In this document: in pieces, positions 34,735-43,510 of the stretch
How the letters are laid out: each line of letters opens with the position of its first letter
Numbering within the stretch: position 1 is the first letter of the stretch
Source: Anaerolineaceae bacterium
GTDB taxonomy: Bacteria; Chloroflexota; Anaerolineae; Anaerolineales; Anaerolineaceae
Assembly: GCA_016841525.1 (NCBI GenBank)
Contig: JAENYZ010000001.1
Coordinates: forward strand, 806,001 to 870,000
DNA: 64,000 bases
Direction of reading: 5' to 3'
Notes under the pieces: generated by a model
Told to the model about the DNA's origin: nothing
The model's database searches: none
Seen by the model: only the letters and a program-made list of their open reading frames with translations
Program-made: the position numbers and the translations under genes

Positions 34735-35157
34735 ATGGAGAGTAGAGTCGTTTGGAAAGGCGGGATGGCATTCACGGGATCCATAGCAGGTTCGGGCTAC
34801 CTGATTCCCCTTGATTCAGATGCAGCAGTTGGCGGGCGCGATTTGGGATTTCGCCCCTTGCAATTATTCGCTGTCGGTCTGGTAGGATGCACCGGTATGG
34901 ATGTGATTTCAATCCTGCAGAAAAAACGGGTCGAGGTGACAGATTTTGAAGTCTCCGCCGAAATTGAACGAGCTGAGCAGCACCCAAAAATTTTCACCAA
35001 AATCCTTTTGACTTATAAAGTCACAGGGAAAAACATCGATCGAAAAGACGTTGAACGCGCCGTCGAACTTTCAGAAAATAAATACTGCCCGGCGCAGGCG
35101 ATGTTAGTGGAAACAGCAGAAATCAGTCACCAGATCATCATTGAGGAAAAAGAATAG
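34735..35157 (+). CDS. OsmC/Ohr-family protein
   Basis: A 140-residue OsmC-fold protein. The two redox cysteines are present in LVGCTGMDVISIL and NKYCPAQAML, so thiol peroxidase activity against organic hydroperoxides is plausible. It resembles the YhfA/OsmC subgroup more than Ohr. AAAGGA before the ATG is a good ribosome site. It ends the selA-tsaD-sigma run. Its position after the ECF sigma/ZAS pair suggests a peroxide or thiol stress role, which is inference. Confidence 0.88.
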   Translation: MESRVVWKGGMAFTGSIAGSGYLIPLDSDAAVGGRDLGFRPLQLFAVGLVGCTGMDVISILQKKRVEVTDFEVSAEIERAEQHPKIFTKILLTYKVTGKNIDRKDVERAVELSENKYCPAQAMLVETAEISHQIIIEEKE

Positions 35158-35190
35158 CAATTTCAAAAAGAAACTGGGGTAATTAAATCC

Positions 35191-36507
35191 TCAAAAATGA
35201 TCGTGATCAGGCACAAGGGACTCAACATCCCTTACCTGACGGATTTGGTAAGCAATCATCCCCACAGATATGACCAGGATTCCACTCAGAAATACCAGGA
35301 GGGACATTCCTGAGCCTGGTTCATTCCCAAAGATTGGTCCCAATAATTGACCCATCCAGTGATCCTGATTTATCATCGCTGGTTCAAAGACATTATCCGC
35401 CAGGGGCCCGGCAGCCGCCATCGAAATAGGTGCCGTGATCTGGGCAATCAACCGCCGTACCGAGAACACCCGTCCCTGCACCTCAGGCGAGACCTTCGCC
35501 TGCCAGATCGCCTGGTTCGAGCCGTTGAGCATTGGGTTGACCAGCATTCCCAAAAAACTTGCTGCCAGCCAGATGGGAATGGTTCGTGCCAGACCGAACA
35601 TACTTAATCCAAATACCCCAAACAAGATCCATCCTAACAAAACCCCAGTGATTTTCTTCCTGGGTCCGCCCCAGGCTGTCAGGACAAAGCCGCCAACCAG
35701 CCCACCAATGGCTCCTGCAGATTGAACCCCACCCAATACCGTTGAATCCCCATTTGTGCTTGCTAATATCATCGGTGCAAAGAGTGTGAAACCAACTGAT
35801 GAGAATAGATTCCCAAAGAAAAACACCATTTGAAGGCTAAACAGGCTGGGACGATCCAGGACATAGCGAAAACCAAAAACCAGTTCTCGAAAGAAAGCTC
35901 CCGATTTTTCATCCCGAATTTTATTTTTGGGCTCAGGGATAAAGACCACCAAAAGAAACAACAGAGCAATCACCAACGTCACCAGGTCAATGATGATTAT
36001 GCCGACCACATCAATGATCGGCAGAAGGATTCCGGCAAGAATAGGTGCAAAAATGCCTACGCCTGATTCAGCCATCGAAATCATCCCGCTTGTTCGGGCA
36101 TAATGCTTCTTCTCGACCAACAAGGTGATTGCCGCAGAATAGGCTGGCCACTGAAATGCGCCAAAAATCCCCCCAACCGCACCGGTGATATAAAGATGCC
36201 ATATTTCCAGGTTATCAGTGAGCAATAAGATGAAAATCGCGATCGTAACGATCCCAGCACCGATATCACTTAAAGCCATAACCAGCTTTCGATTCCAGCG
36301 GTCAACAAGCACACCCGCGATTGGTGTAAAAACGATCAATGGCGCAAAGGAAAAAAAGCCTACCAGTGCCAGGGGGGTTGCCTGTCCGGTCTTTTCCCAT
36401 GCCCAGATACCCATTGCAAAGTGGGTCATCTGAGATCCAATCATTGAGAATACCTGCCCAGCCCAAATGAGAATGAAACCGCGCATGCCTTTGAGTTCTT
36501 TTACCAT
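35191..36507 (-). CDS. MFS transporter (MFS_3 / EntS-like)
   Basis: A 438-residue protein with about 12 transmembrane helices. The N-terminal block LIWAGQVFSMIGSQMTHFAM and the loop VDRWNRKLVM (MFS motif A) are typical of the MFS_3 exporter group that includes enterobactin and macrolide efflux proteins. Between the halves is a charged cytoplasmic loop (EPKNKIRDEKS). Substrate unknown. AAGGAAA before the ATG fits well. It converges on osmC with no obvious terminator between them. Confidence 0.88.
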   Translation of the reverse strand: MVKELKGMRGFILIWAGQVFSMIGSQMTHFAMGIWAWEKTGQATPLALVGFFSFAPLIVFTPIAGVLVDRWNRKLVMALSDIGAGIVTIAIFILLLTDNLEIWHLYITGAVGGIFGAFQWPAYSAAITLLVEKKHYARTSGMISMAESGVGIFAPILAGILLPIIDVVGIIIIDLVTLVIALLFLLVVFIPEPKNKIRDEKSGAFFRELVFGFRYVLDRPSLFSLQMVFFFGNLFSSVGFTLFAPMILASTNGDSTVLGGVQSAGAIGGLVGGFVLTAWGGPRKKITGVLLGWILFGVFGLSMFGLARTIPIWLAASFLGMLVNPMLNGSNQAIWQAKVSPEVQGRVFSVRRLIAQITAPISMAAAGPLADNVFEPAMINQDHWMGQLLGPIFGNEPGSGMSLLVFLSGILVISVGMIAYQIRQVRDVESLVPDHDHF

Positions 36508-36539
36508 AGTATTTCCTTGAGAAATAAATCATTTATTGG

Positions 36540-36599
36540 TTATTAGGTATCTGTTATTAGGTATTTGTTATTAGAAATTAGTGAATAGTGAATAGTGAG
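36540..36599. repeat. Degenerate 14/7-base tandem repeat
   Basis: TTATTAGGTATCTG, TTATTAGGTATTTG and TTATTAGAAATTAG follow each other head to tail, then two copies of TGAATAG and a partial third. It looks like slippage-generated sequence. Confidence 0.8.
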
Positions 36600-36644
36600 T
36601 CGCAAAGTAAAATGAAAGATTCGCCAAACCCATTTCTGAAGCAA

Positions 36645-36685
36645 GGGCTTAAAGTCCCTTCCTTTTAGGGAAGGGATTTAGGGTT
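36645..36685. repeat. Palindromic intergenic repeat
   Basis: TCCCTTCC (36655-36662) pairs with GGAAGGGA (36669-36676) around TTTTAG, preceded by the near-palindrome GGGCTTAAAGTCCC and followed by TTTAGGGTTAGG. The layout (hairpin, then a GGGT-rich tail) resembles the right half of the element at 19513-19676. Confidence 0.55.
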
Positions 36686-36777
36686 AGGTAAACAGTTATT
36701 ATTAGTCATAATCCGTTTATTTTTTTTCAATTACCATGACCATGAAACGATAGTATTATCTAAGTTTAATAGAATCT

Positions 36778-36785
36778 GGTAGAAT
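36778..36785 (+). promoter_or_regulatory. GG-extended -10 element upstream of the peptidase gene
   Basis: TGGTAGAAT, TGn form, 32 bases before the ATG at 36818. Confidence 0.45.
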
Positions 36786-36817
36786 CGGAAGGTCAATAAT
36801 CAATCCAGAGCAAATCA

Positions 36818-38311
36818 ATGAAAAAAATTGTTCAGAAATCAATCATTTTAATTTTGTTGGTGATCTTTTTGTTCGGCTGTACGACCGGTGAGAAAGAGCA
36901 GCCCACCCCAACAAGCGCACCTACAGAAACCGCCACAAGCACGGCCACTGCTGAACCAACCATTACGCCACCGCCCACACCCACATCCACGCCGCTGCCG
37001 CTTAATGGGCAGCAAACCCAATATGATATCGAACTGACGATTAATTATTATAATCGGTTTATCACAGCCAGAAGCCGCTCCCTGTATACCAATAAAACAC
37101 AATTCCCTATCAACGAGATGATATTCATCATCTATCCGACCATTTTTCAAAATGCCATCTATGTAAAATCTATTGAATTGGGTAACGGCACGCCCGTTTC
37201 TAACTTCCACTGGGATGGCCACCGCATGGTAATCCCACTGGATACCCCTTTGAGACCCGGCGAACAAATCGAGTTCGTCCATGATTTTGAACTGTATATG
37301 CCCAATCGCGCCGGCACTTTTGGCCAAACAGATCACCAGCTCAACCTGTCTTACTGGTTCCCCATGATCCCACCTCGTACGGATGAGGGTTGGGATTATT
37401 ATGAAATTTCCCTGGTCAACAGTCAATTTATTGGTGAAAACTTTTTCTTTGAAAACGCCGACTTCAATGTTCGCCTGGAATTTACAGACCGAGCTGAGAA
37501 TATGAAAGTAGCTGCAGGCGTCCTCCCCCAGGAAGTGGACGGAACTCTTCTTTATGAAATGAAATTGGCCCGAACCTTCACCCTTTCAATCAGTGATGTG
37601 TATGTTATCGCAGAACGCGATGTCTTAGGGACAAAAGTACTCAGCTACACCTACCCGGAAGAAGCCTCAGCAGGCGAAGCAGCAGCGGATTTAGCCGTTG
37701 ACACCATAAAATTATTCACCGAATATTATGGTCCTGTCATACGAGACCTGGTCACCATTGTAGAGGCAGACTTTGAGCATAACATGGAATACGACGGCTT
37801 GATCTTTATCAGCCGCGGGATCTTTATGTTCTACAACGGCACACCTGAGACCAACTTAACCATCATTACACCGCACGAAGTTTCGCATCAATGGTTTTAC
37901 AGCCTTGTTGGGAATAACCAGGCTATGGAACCCTGGCTGGATGAGGCCATCGCCACTTATTCAGAAGCGCTGTTTTACGAACATTATTATCCTGACCTCC
38001 TTTCCTGGTGGTGGGCAAATCGTGTAGATGGACACCAGCCTTCAGGATATGTCGATAACACAATTTACCTTGAAGCGGGCTACGAGGCTTATCGCAACAG
38101 CGTTTATCTCAACGGTGCCCATTTCATGCAGGATTTGCGGGATACCATTGGTGATGAGGCTTATTTTAATTTCATAAAAGCTTATGCTCTTGAAAATCGC
38201 TATCAGATTGCCAGCAATGAAGATTTTTTCTCAACACTCTCACTGTACACAGACGAAGATCTGACAACATTATTCGAAGAATATTTTGCAAATCCACCCG
38301 TCATGCCATAA
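36818..38311 (+). CDS. M1-like gluzincin metallopeptidase lipoprotein
   Basis: A 497-residue surface lipoprotein. Lipobox LFGC (Cys 21), then a Pro/Thr-rich linker (residues 28-65) typical of tethered surface proteins. The remainder resembles the N-terminal beta domain and catalytic domain of M1 aminopeptidases. NMEYDGLIF stands in for the GAMEN exopeptidase loop. HEVSHQW gives HExxH, and the third zinc ligand Glu (DEAIATY) follows after 18 residues. The C-terminal helical M1 domains are missing, so it is a short form. A role in extracellular peptide breakdown is likely. Confidence 0.85.
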   Translation: MKKIVQKSIILILLVIFLFGCTTGEKEQPTPTSAPTETATSTATAEPTITPPPTPTSTPLPLNGQQTQYDIELTINYYNRFITARSRSLYTNKTQFPINEMIFIIYPTIFQNAIYVKSIELGNGTPVSNFHWDGHRMVIPLDTPLRPGEQIEFVHDFELYMPNRAGTFGQTDHQLNLSYWFPMIPPRTDEGWDYYEISLVNSQFIGENFFFENADFNVRLEFTDRAENMKVAAGVLPQEVDGTLLYEMKLARTFTLSISDVYVIAERDVLGTKVLSYTYPEEASAGEAAADLAVDTIKLFTEYYGPVIRDLVTIVEADFEHNMEYDGLIFISRGIFMFYNGTPETNLTIITPHEVSHQWFYSLVGNNQAMEPWLDEAIATYSEALFYEHYYPDLLSWWWANRVDGHQPSGYVDNTIYLEAGYEAYRNSVYLNGAHFMQDLRDTIGDEAYFNFIKAYALENRYQIASNEDFFSTLSLYTDEDLTTLFEEYFANPPVMP

Positions 38312-38489
38312 ACATAGCAGCAATCAAAACAATAATTGCTTAAGTCATTAATGCATTTTACAGACCGCCCGAAAATAACGATTGCAATATTATAAAAATT
38401 TTCTATCCTATTTTTAATATACGTCTTGCCTGCGCAGTTAAATGCTTGACTTTAACGCTTTCAATGGTTATGATGCCTTTGGAGAAAAA

Positions 38490-39674
38490 ATGACTGAAAT
38501 AGAAGAATTTACCGAAAATATTCCAGAAGAAGAGCCTGTTGAAGAACAGGTTCGTGATTCTGACTCAGATATCGTTGAAACCGCATCAAAAGCAGGGATT
38601 TTCAATAATCCTAAGCTGCTGAGGATCGGCGTCTACTTTGTTACATTCCTGGTGATTATTTTGATTGCCTGGGGTGTTGGGTCAATGATCGTTAACAACA
38701 CAGCAGCTGCGCCTGCGCCATCTGCAACGCCATCCGAAAAAATTGTGTCAACCCCAAGCAATCTTTCGACACCAAATTTTACAACTTCGGGGAAACAAGC
38801 TGGACTTGTCCGATTGCCCGAAATCAATACAACGCAGCAAGCTGAAGTCGAGGAGCGAAACGAGGTCACCACTTATGACGTCCAGCAGGGTGATTCAATC
38901 TTCGGTATTGCCGATAAGTTTGGGCTTAAGCCAGAAACGGTATTGTGGGCGAACCGCTATATTCTCGGGGATACACCTGACGGGTTGGGAATTGGGATTA
39001 CTTTGTACATCCTCCCGGAGGATGGCGTTTATCACCGCTGGGAACAGGGAGAAGGCCTGAACGGGGTCGCTTCATTTTACAGCGTCGATCCTGATGCGAT
39101 CGTCAACTACCCTTTAAACAACCTCACCCCGGAAGAAGTGGGTGACTATGCCAACCCCAACATTGAACCCGGAACGATGCTGGTGGTTCCGGGAGGCACT
39201 CGTCCCACGGTTTCGTGGATCATTGCAAGGGACAACCCTGCCTCAGGCAGTGCATACCTCGGACCCGGCGCCTGCAGCGGCATTATTTACGGCGATGTCG
39301 GCACAGGAAGCTTCACCTACCCGACCACAGCAACCTGGCTTTCTGGTTACGATTGGAACCCGCCAGTTCACAACGGCCTCGATTTCGATGGTGATTACGG
39401 CAGCCCAATTTACGCTGCAGACTCTGGTGTGATTGTCTATTCCGGTTGGTCAGACCGCGGTTATGGCTACCTGATCGTTGTCGACCACGATGGCGGATGG
39501 CAAACTTTTTATGCCCACCTGATGGAAGGCACTTTGTTACCTTGCGGCGTAAGTGTTCAAAAAGGGCAGTTGATCGCCTCAATGGCCAGCACCGGCAATT
39601 CGACCGGGCCCCATCTTCACTTCGAAATGCGCCTGAACGGCAGCGCAGTCAACCCCTGGCTGTACTTAAATTAA
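38490..39674 (+). CDS. Membrane-anchored LysM / M23 peptidase
   Basis: A 394-residue type II membrane protein: acidic cytoplasmic N-terminus (1-40), one transmembrane helix (about 48-70), Ser/Thr/Pro linker, a LysM motif (YDVQQGDSIFGIADKFGL), a second degenerate LysM (YHRWEQGEGLNGVASFY), then a C-terminal M23 domain. M23 ligands are intact: H-x3-D in HNGLDFD and H-x-H in GPHLHFEM, so peptidoglycan endopeptidase activity is likely. The start is ATG 38490, with GGAG five bases upstream. An earlier in-frame ATG at 38442 lacks one. Confidence 0.92.
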   Translation: MTEIEEFTENIPEEEPVEEQVRDSDSDIVETASKAGIFNNPKLLRIGVYFVTFLVIILIAWGVGSMIVNNTAAAPAPSATPSEKIVSTPSNLSTPNFTTSGKQAGLVRLPEINTTQQAEVEERNEVTTYDVQQGDSIFGIADKFGLKPETVLWANRYILGDTPDGLGIGITLYILPEDGVYHRWEQGEGLNGVASFYSVDPDAIVNYPLNNLTPEEVGDYANPNIEPGTMLVVPGGTRPTVSWIIARDNPASGSAYLGPGACSGIIYGDVGTGSFTYPTTATWLSGYDWNPPVHNGLDFDGDYGSPIYAADSGVIVYSGWSDRGYGYLIVVDHDGGWQTFYAHLMEGTLLPCGVSVQKGQLIASMASTGNSTGPHLHFEMRLNGSAVNPWLYLN

Positions 39675-39707
39675 GCAAAAATTCACGAAGAATAATATCG
39701 CATACAT

Positions 39708-39745
39708 AAGACGACGGCATTTTTGACCGTCGTCTTTATTTTTAT
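39708..39745 (+). terminator. Intrinsic terminator after the LysM/M23 gene
   Basis: AAGACGACGG (39708-39717) pairs with CCGTCGTCTT (39727-39736), followed by TATTTTTAT. Confidence 0.88.
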
Positions 39746-39968
39746 AATAATCTCTTTTATTCTAATCTTATTTGTAATAGCCTTTATTGATGAGTATCAC
39801 TAGCCAATCAGGCTGGATTCAGAGTCGCGGGCTTCCACCGTGATGAATAGAATCAGATAAATGTCAGCTGGCCGATTCGGCTTATTGATTTTATCAAGTA
39901 GGTGTTCAATCACCCGTTTCCCACCTTGATTTGATTGTCAATCACTGAAAAAGGGAGGATCCGGAGTT

Positions 39969-41147
39969 TCAGTCTGCATCTCCTCCAATTAATACGGGCT
40001 CTGCAGCAGCGACCAGGTTACAGAGACGCTCCATGCTGCTGGTGATCAATGGTGGACGCGGTTCCTCCATAGCATCAATGGTTTGTGATATCGTTGCTAA
40101 CCGTTCTTTTAGATCTGAAAGATCGGTCGTGCCACCTTCTGAGACTCGATGGATGACCAGGCGGTTCCACAAGATTAAGCAGATAGCAGTTATTGGTGGT
40201 GCAACGATGACCCCAAGGATCCCAAATGCGTCTGCCAGGGCAATCATTAAGATCACGTTCAGAATCGGGTTATCCCATCGACGATTGAAGAGCTTCGGTT
40301 TAATCCAAATCTGGATCACAATCAAAACAATAATCGTATAAATTCCTGTAATAATACTGATCTCTACACTTGTTATTAGACCAATAATTATTATCGGAAT
40401 GATGGCCAGTACCCCACCGACAAAAGGTACCAGGCTGGCTAATGCCCCAATCAAACCGAGAAGGTTGGGCGAAGGTGACCCGATAATCCAGTATCCAACA
40501 CCTAAACAGAACCCAACTAAAAGACTGAATAAGCCCTGGCCACGGATATATGCACCAATTTCAAATTCAACCGTCTGCCAGATATCTCTCGCACGTTTGC
40601 GCTGTTCAGATGGTAATAATGACAGCCAGAGTCGCTCGAAATGTGCGTGACTGGTACTCCAATAGACACTCAAAATGAGAATAACAGCGCCCGCAGTCAC
40701 CATACCACCGATATTTTGGGCAATGCCCAAAAGTGCTGGCAAAACCAGCGCCCCATCGGGTCCGATGATGTTTTGAAAAAGGACGCTGGGCGATGGCAGC
40801 CATAATAATATCGTTTTCCGGAAAGAGACACTCATCCACTCTGGCAGCCGCCAATTATCTCGCACTGATGCATTTTGAGCTAAATTGGACAATTCGGCTG
40901 CCGAGGCTCGGACAACTAAAAAGGCCACAAATAATAAACCAAACACCACGAGGATGTATGTAAAAATCCAAATGATTTTCGCAAACAATTTTTTCCCAAC
41001 CAAACGTGTAAATAAGGGTTTTATTGAAGCCGCGAGCATTAATGAGATCAATCCATAGGCAACAACAATCCGAAAATGCCATAGCACCAACAAAGCCAGA
41101 ATTGTGGTTAAAACGCCAACGCCGATTCTTACAAGTTTCTTAATCAT
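39969..41147 (-). CDS. AI-2E family (PerM-like) transporter, copy 1
   Basis: A 392-residue membrane protein with about eight transmembrane helices in the AI-2E/PerM/YhhT pattern. LLSLVPFVGGVLAI-like blocks (ALASLVPFVGGVLAIIPI) and the central cytoplasmic segment between helices 3 and 4 are typical. Substrates reported for the family range from AI-2 to Na+/H+ exchange, so none is assigned. Its ATG overlaps the stop of the preceding paralog by eight bases. A C-terminal soluble tail of about 60 residues includes TISQTIDAMEEPRP. Confidence 0.85.
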   Translation of the reverse strand: MIKKLVRIGVGVLTTILALLVLWHFRIVVAYGLISLMLAASIKPLFTRLVGKKLFAKIIWIFTYILVVFGLLFVAFLVVRASAAELSNLAQNASVRDNWRLPEWMSVSFRKTILLWLPSPSVLFQNIIGPDGALVLPALLGIAQNIGGMVTAGAVILILSVYWSTSHAHFERLWLSLLPSEQRKRARDIWQTVEFEIGAYIRGQGLFSLLVGFCLGVGYWIIGSPSPNLLGLIGALASLVPFVGGVLAIIPIIIIGLITSVEISIITGIYTIIVLIVIQIWIKPKLFNRRWDNPILNVILMIALADAFGILGVIVAPPITAICLILWNRLVIHRVSEGGTTDLSDLKERLATISQTIDAMEEPRPPLITSSMERLCNLVAAAEPVLIGGDAD

Positions 41148-42417
41148 GTTGTTCTTCAAGTGGTATTTTTGCTAATAATTTGGCTAAATCTGTGGATACA
41201 GATTCGATTTCATCCATGACAAAATCTATTTGTTTCTCTGAAATGTCCGGCCCCCCCCTTTTAATGCGGGCTTGTTTTTGCAAATCGCCAACCAGGTCCT
41301 TTACTTCATAGAGAAGTCGACTGGAATGATCGCGACCAGAAATGTTTTCTGACTCAGGTATTGATGGATGGAAGATATACCGGTTTAAAAAAAGTTGAAT
41401 AATTGCCGCAATGGGTATCGCCAAGAGCGCACCTGCAATGCCGAAGAACGAACCAAATGCAAAAATTGACAGCAGGGACACAAAAGGATTGACACCGACA
41501 GCTTTGCTCATAATGCGTGGTACTAATAAATTGTTCTCAAGAAATTGGATAACAATGGTCGTACCTACCACCCAAATTAATTTTGTAGGCGATATGGATA
41601 AGGCGATGATTCCTGCTGGAATAGCCCCAAGAACAGGTCCAATCATCGGCACGGCTTCAAGAATCCCAGCGATGAGCGCCAGGACTAAAGCATTTGGCAG
41701 GCCAATCAGTAAATAAGCAATCAGTGCAAGAACACCAACCGCAAGGCTAAGGACACCTTTCCCAAGTAAGAAGTAACCGATTTTTAACTCCATTGATGCA
41801 ATCAATTCAGATATGTCAAGGCGAAGAGGTTTCGGCACTAGAAATATTAATGATCGAACGGTTCGCGGGCCATCAAGGGCCCAATGAAAGGCTAAAACCA
41901 AAACAACGATGGTAATAAAAATACCTTTTGAAACAGAAGTCATGTATAACAATGCTTGTTCACCTGGAGCTATCATCTCCGGATCCGTTGGTTGCACTTG
42001 TGAAATACTCGGAACTTCACGGGGTAGGATCTCGCTGATGGATGAGATAAAAAGATTGGGAGAGTCTTCCATCCAGGTACGTATGTTCAAATAATACTCT
42101 GGGATACTATCAATGATCATAGACCCCTGTTCTGAAACTAAAGGAAAGAGCAATAAGATAAAGCCAAATGCCAGGATAAGAAAAACTGCAAAGACGAGGA
42201 TCACGCCTGCGATTTTTGGTAATTTATGAAGGTACAGCCAGTTTACAATGGGTCTGACGACGGTGCCCAGTATGATCGCGACAAACACAATAAAAAAAAC
42301 CGCGTAAAACCGGTAAATGAGCCAAAAACATAGCGCTACACCCACAAGAACCAGGGTAGCCTCCACCACCCGGCGGAACGTCCATTGATCAAGTTGTGAT
42401 GATGAATTTTCCTCCAT
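41140..42417 (-). CDS. AI-2E family (PerM-like) transporter, copy 2
   Basis: A 425-residue paralog of the next gene. Hydrophobic helices at about 20-90 and 195-345, with AGILEAVPMIGPVLGAIPAG as the family signature and NNLLVPRIMSKAVGVNPFVSL close to the C-terminal helices. A charged soluble tail of about 75 residues follows. I start at ATG 42417 because GAGGA is five bases upstream; a GTG eight codons earlier is less likely. Tandem coupling with copy 1 suggests a hetero-oligomer, which is inference. Confidence 0.85.
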   Translation of the reverse strand: MEENSSSQLDQWTFRRVVEATLVLVGVALCFWLIYRFYAVFFIVFVAIILGTVVRPIVNWLYLHKLPKIAGVILVFAVFLILAFGFILLLFPLVSEQGSMIIDSIPEYYLNIRTWMEDSPNLFISSISEILPREVPSISQVQPTDPEMIAPGEQALLYMTSVSKGIFITIVVLVLAFHWALDGPRTVRSLIFLVPKPLRLDISELIASMELKIGYFLLGKGVLSLAVGVLALIAYLLIGLPNALVLALIAGILEAVPMIGPVLGAIPAGIIALSISPTKLIWVVGTTIVIQFLENNLLVPRIMSKAVGVNPFVSLLSIFAFGSFFGIAGALLAIPIAAIIQLFLNRYIFHPSIPESENISGRDHSSRLLYEVKDLVGDLQKQARIKRGGPDISEKQIDFVMDEIESVSTDLAKLLAKIPLEEQHD

Positions 42418-42587
42418 TTTTATCCTCGGCGTTTGAGACACATATTAACCAAAACAAATAAATGAAGAGACCAGATTCGAGAATTTGAAGGTATGACAAA
42501 CATTAATTGAAGAAATTTTATAAGTGATGTGACTCTGCGGTTTATCGATAGATCTTCAACATAAAATTTGGCAGTTGTTCAAGCTTT

Positions 42588-43016
42588 TTAAGACTGAGAT
42601 ATTTCCTTGACGACATCCGCCGTCTTCTCAGGTTTGTTCTGGCGCGTTGCGATGTCAGCCTGGGAGATTATCCCTAAAATCACGTTGGACTTATCAACGA
42701 TGGTAATACGCCGCAATTGATGCTCAGACATCAAGTCCATGGCTTTTTGCAAAGGATCATCTGCCCGGCAGCTCGTAACTTTACGAGTCATCACGCTTTC
42801 AACTTGTGTTGAGTCTGGATCACAACCTTCAGCAATTACTTTTAATCCCAAATCTCGGTCAGTAATAATGCCGACCAATTTACGTGTCTCTTCGCTTTCG
42901 ATGACGGGTATTGGACCGACATTCTCGCGTTTCATGAGTTCGGCTGCTCTTTTCACACTATCAGTTGGCAAGCAGCAAACAGGATTGGGGGTCATCACAT
43001 CTTCACATGTTTTCAT
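42588..43016 (-). CDS. Stand-alone CBS-pair protein
   Basis: A 142-residue protein made of two CBS motifs: CEDVMTPNPVCCLPTDSVKR at residue 3 and VESVMTRKVTSCRADDPLQK at about 72. Such Bateman modules bind adenosine nucleotides and often respond to energy status. LVGIITDRDL and ILGIISQADIA close each repeat. The start is ATG 43016 with AAAGGA upstream; a 47-codon in-frame extension crosses a GC-rich hairpin and is rejected. It is the most downstream gene of the stress block. Confidence 0.88.
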   Translation of the reverse strand: MKTCEDVMTPNPVCCLPTDSVKRAAELMKRENVGPIPVIESEETRKLVGIITDRDLGLKVIAEGCDPDSTQVESVMTRKVTSCRADDPLQKAMDLMSEHQLRRITIVDKSNVILGIISQADIATRQNKPEKTADVVKEISQS

Positions 43017-43144
43017 TACTTTTCCTTTAATAATTGGTTGCTTGTTTCGTAGAATAATAGCTTGAGACAATTCATTCAATACGAATGGAAGTCTCAATAT
43101 ATTGCTGATGTTCAGGCTCAACCGCGTTTGCGCTGGATGGACCC

Positions 43145-43172
43145 GCCCACCCGGCAATTCAGCCGGGCGGGC
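43145..43172 (-). other. GC-rich hairpin between stress-block genes
   Basis: GCCCACCCGGC (43145-43155) and GCCGGGCGGGC (43162-43172) can pair over 11 bases with one mismatch and a six-base loop. No T run follows, so it is not a standard terminator. It may set transcript stability between the Lmo0937-type and CBS genes. Confidence 0.5.
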
Positions 43173-43253
43173 AGATTCTCCATTTTCTTTCTTCTAGATA
43201 TAAAACCTTATTTTGCTTTATGATTTAACTGAACTTCCAATGAGGCGCTGAAG

Positions 43254-43412
43254 TTAAATCACTCCAAGTAAGTTCAGCACTACAAGGATAATCACAATCA
43301 CGATTAGAATGTGAACCCAATTTCCTGTTTTTGGGAAGCCTGAAAATACTCTGCCACCAAATGCACCCAGCAGCCACAGGACCAGTAGAATTACGACAAT
43401 TGTCCACAACAT
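43254..43412 (-). CDS. Lmo0937-family small membrane protein
   Basis: A 52-residue protein: MLWTIVVILLVLWLLGAFGG, a short polar turn (FPKTGNW), then a second hydrophobic helix HILIVIVIILVVLNLLGVI. This two-helix layout matches the Lmo0937 family of small envelope proteins often found with general stress genes. AAAGGAG lies seven bases before the ATG at 43412. It is too short for many gene callers. Confidence 0.88.
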   Translation of the reverse strand: MLWTIVVILLVLWLLGAFGGRVFSGFPKTGNWVHILIVIVIILVVLNLLGVI

Positions 43413-43510
43413 ATTATTACTCCTTTAATAATTTGATTTGATTGTTTCTGTTAATGCCAAATGGCTGTTAGGCCGTCTGGCGAGTAACCGTAGTGTTTTT
43501 CTTAATAAAA

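Larger units (their letters stand above)
36508..36817. other. 310-base intergenic region with two repeat types
   Basis: Divergent spacer between the MFS gene (-) and the peptidase gene (+). It holds a degenerate 14-base tandem array (36540-36599), a palindromic repeat (36645-36685), an AT-rich stretch, and a GG-extended -10 for the peptidase gene. No small gene with a ribosome site was seen. Confidence 0.6.

Noticed and set aside
38446-38474. TTGACT-17-TATGAT, a good promoter match just upstream of the LysM/M23 gene
   Set aside because: The implied start near 38481 would fall within the ribosome site of ATG 38490, leaving almost no leader, so it may be fortuitous.
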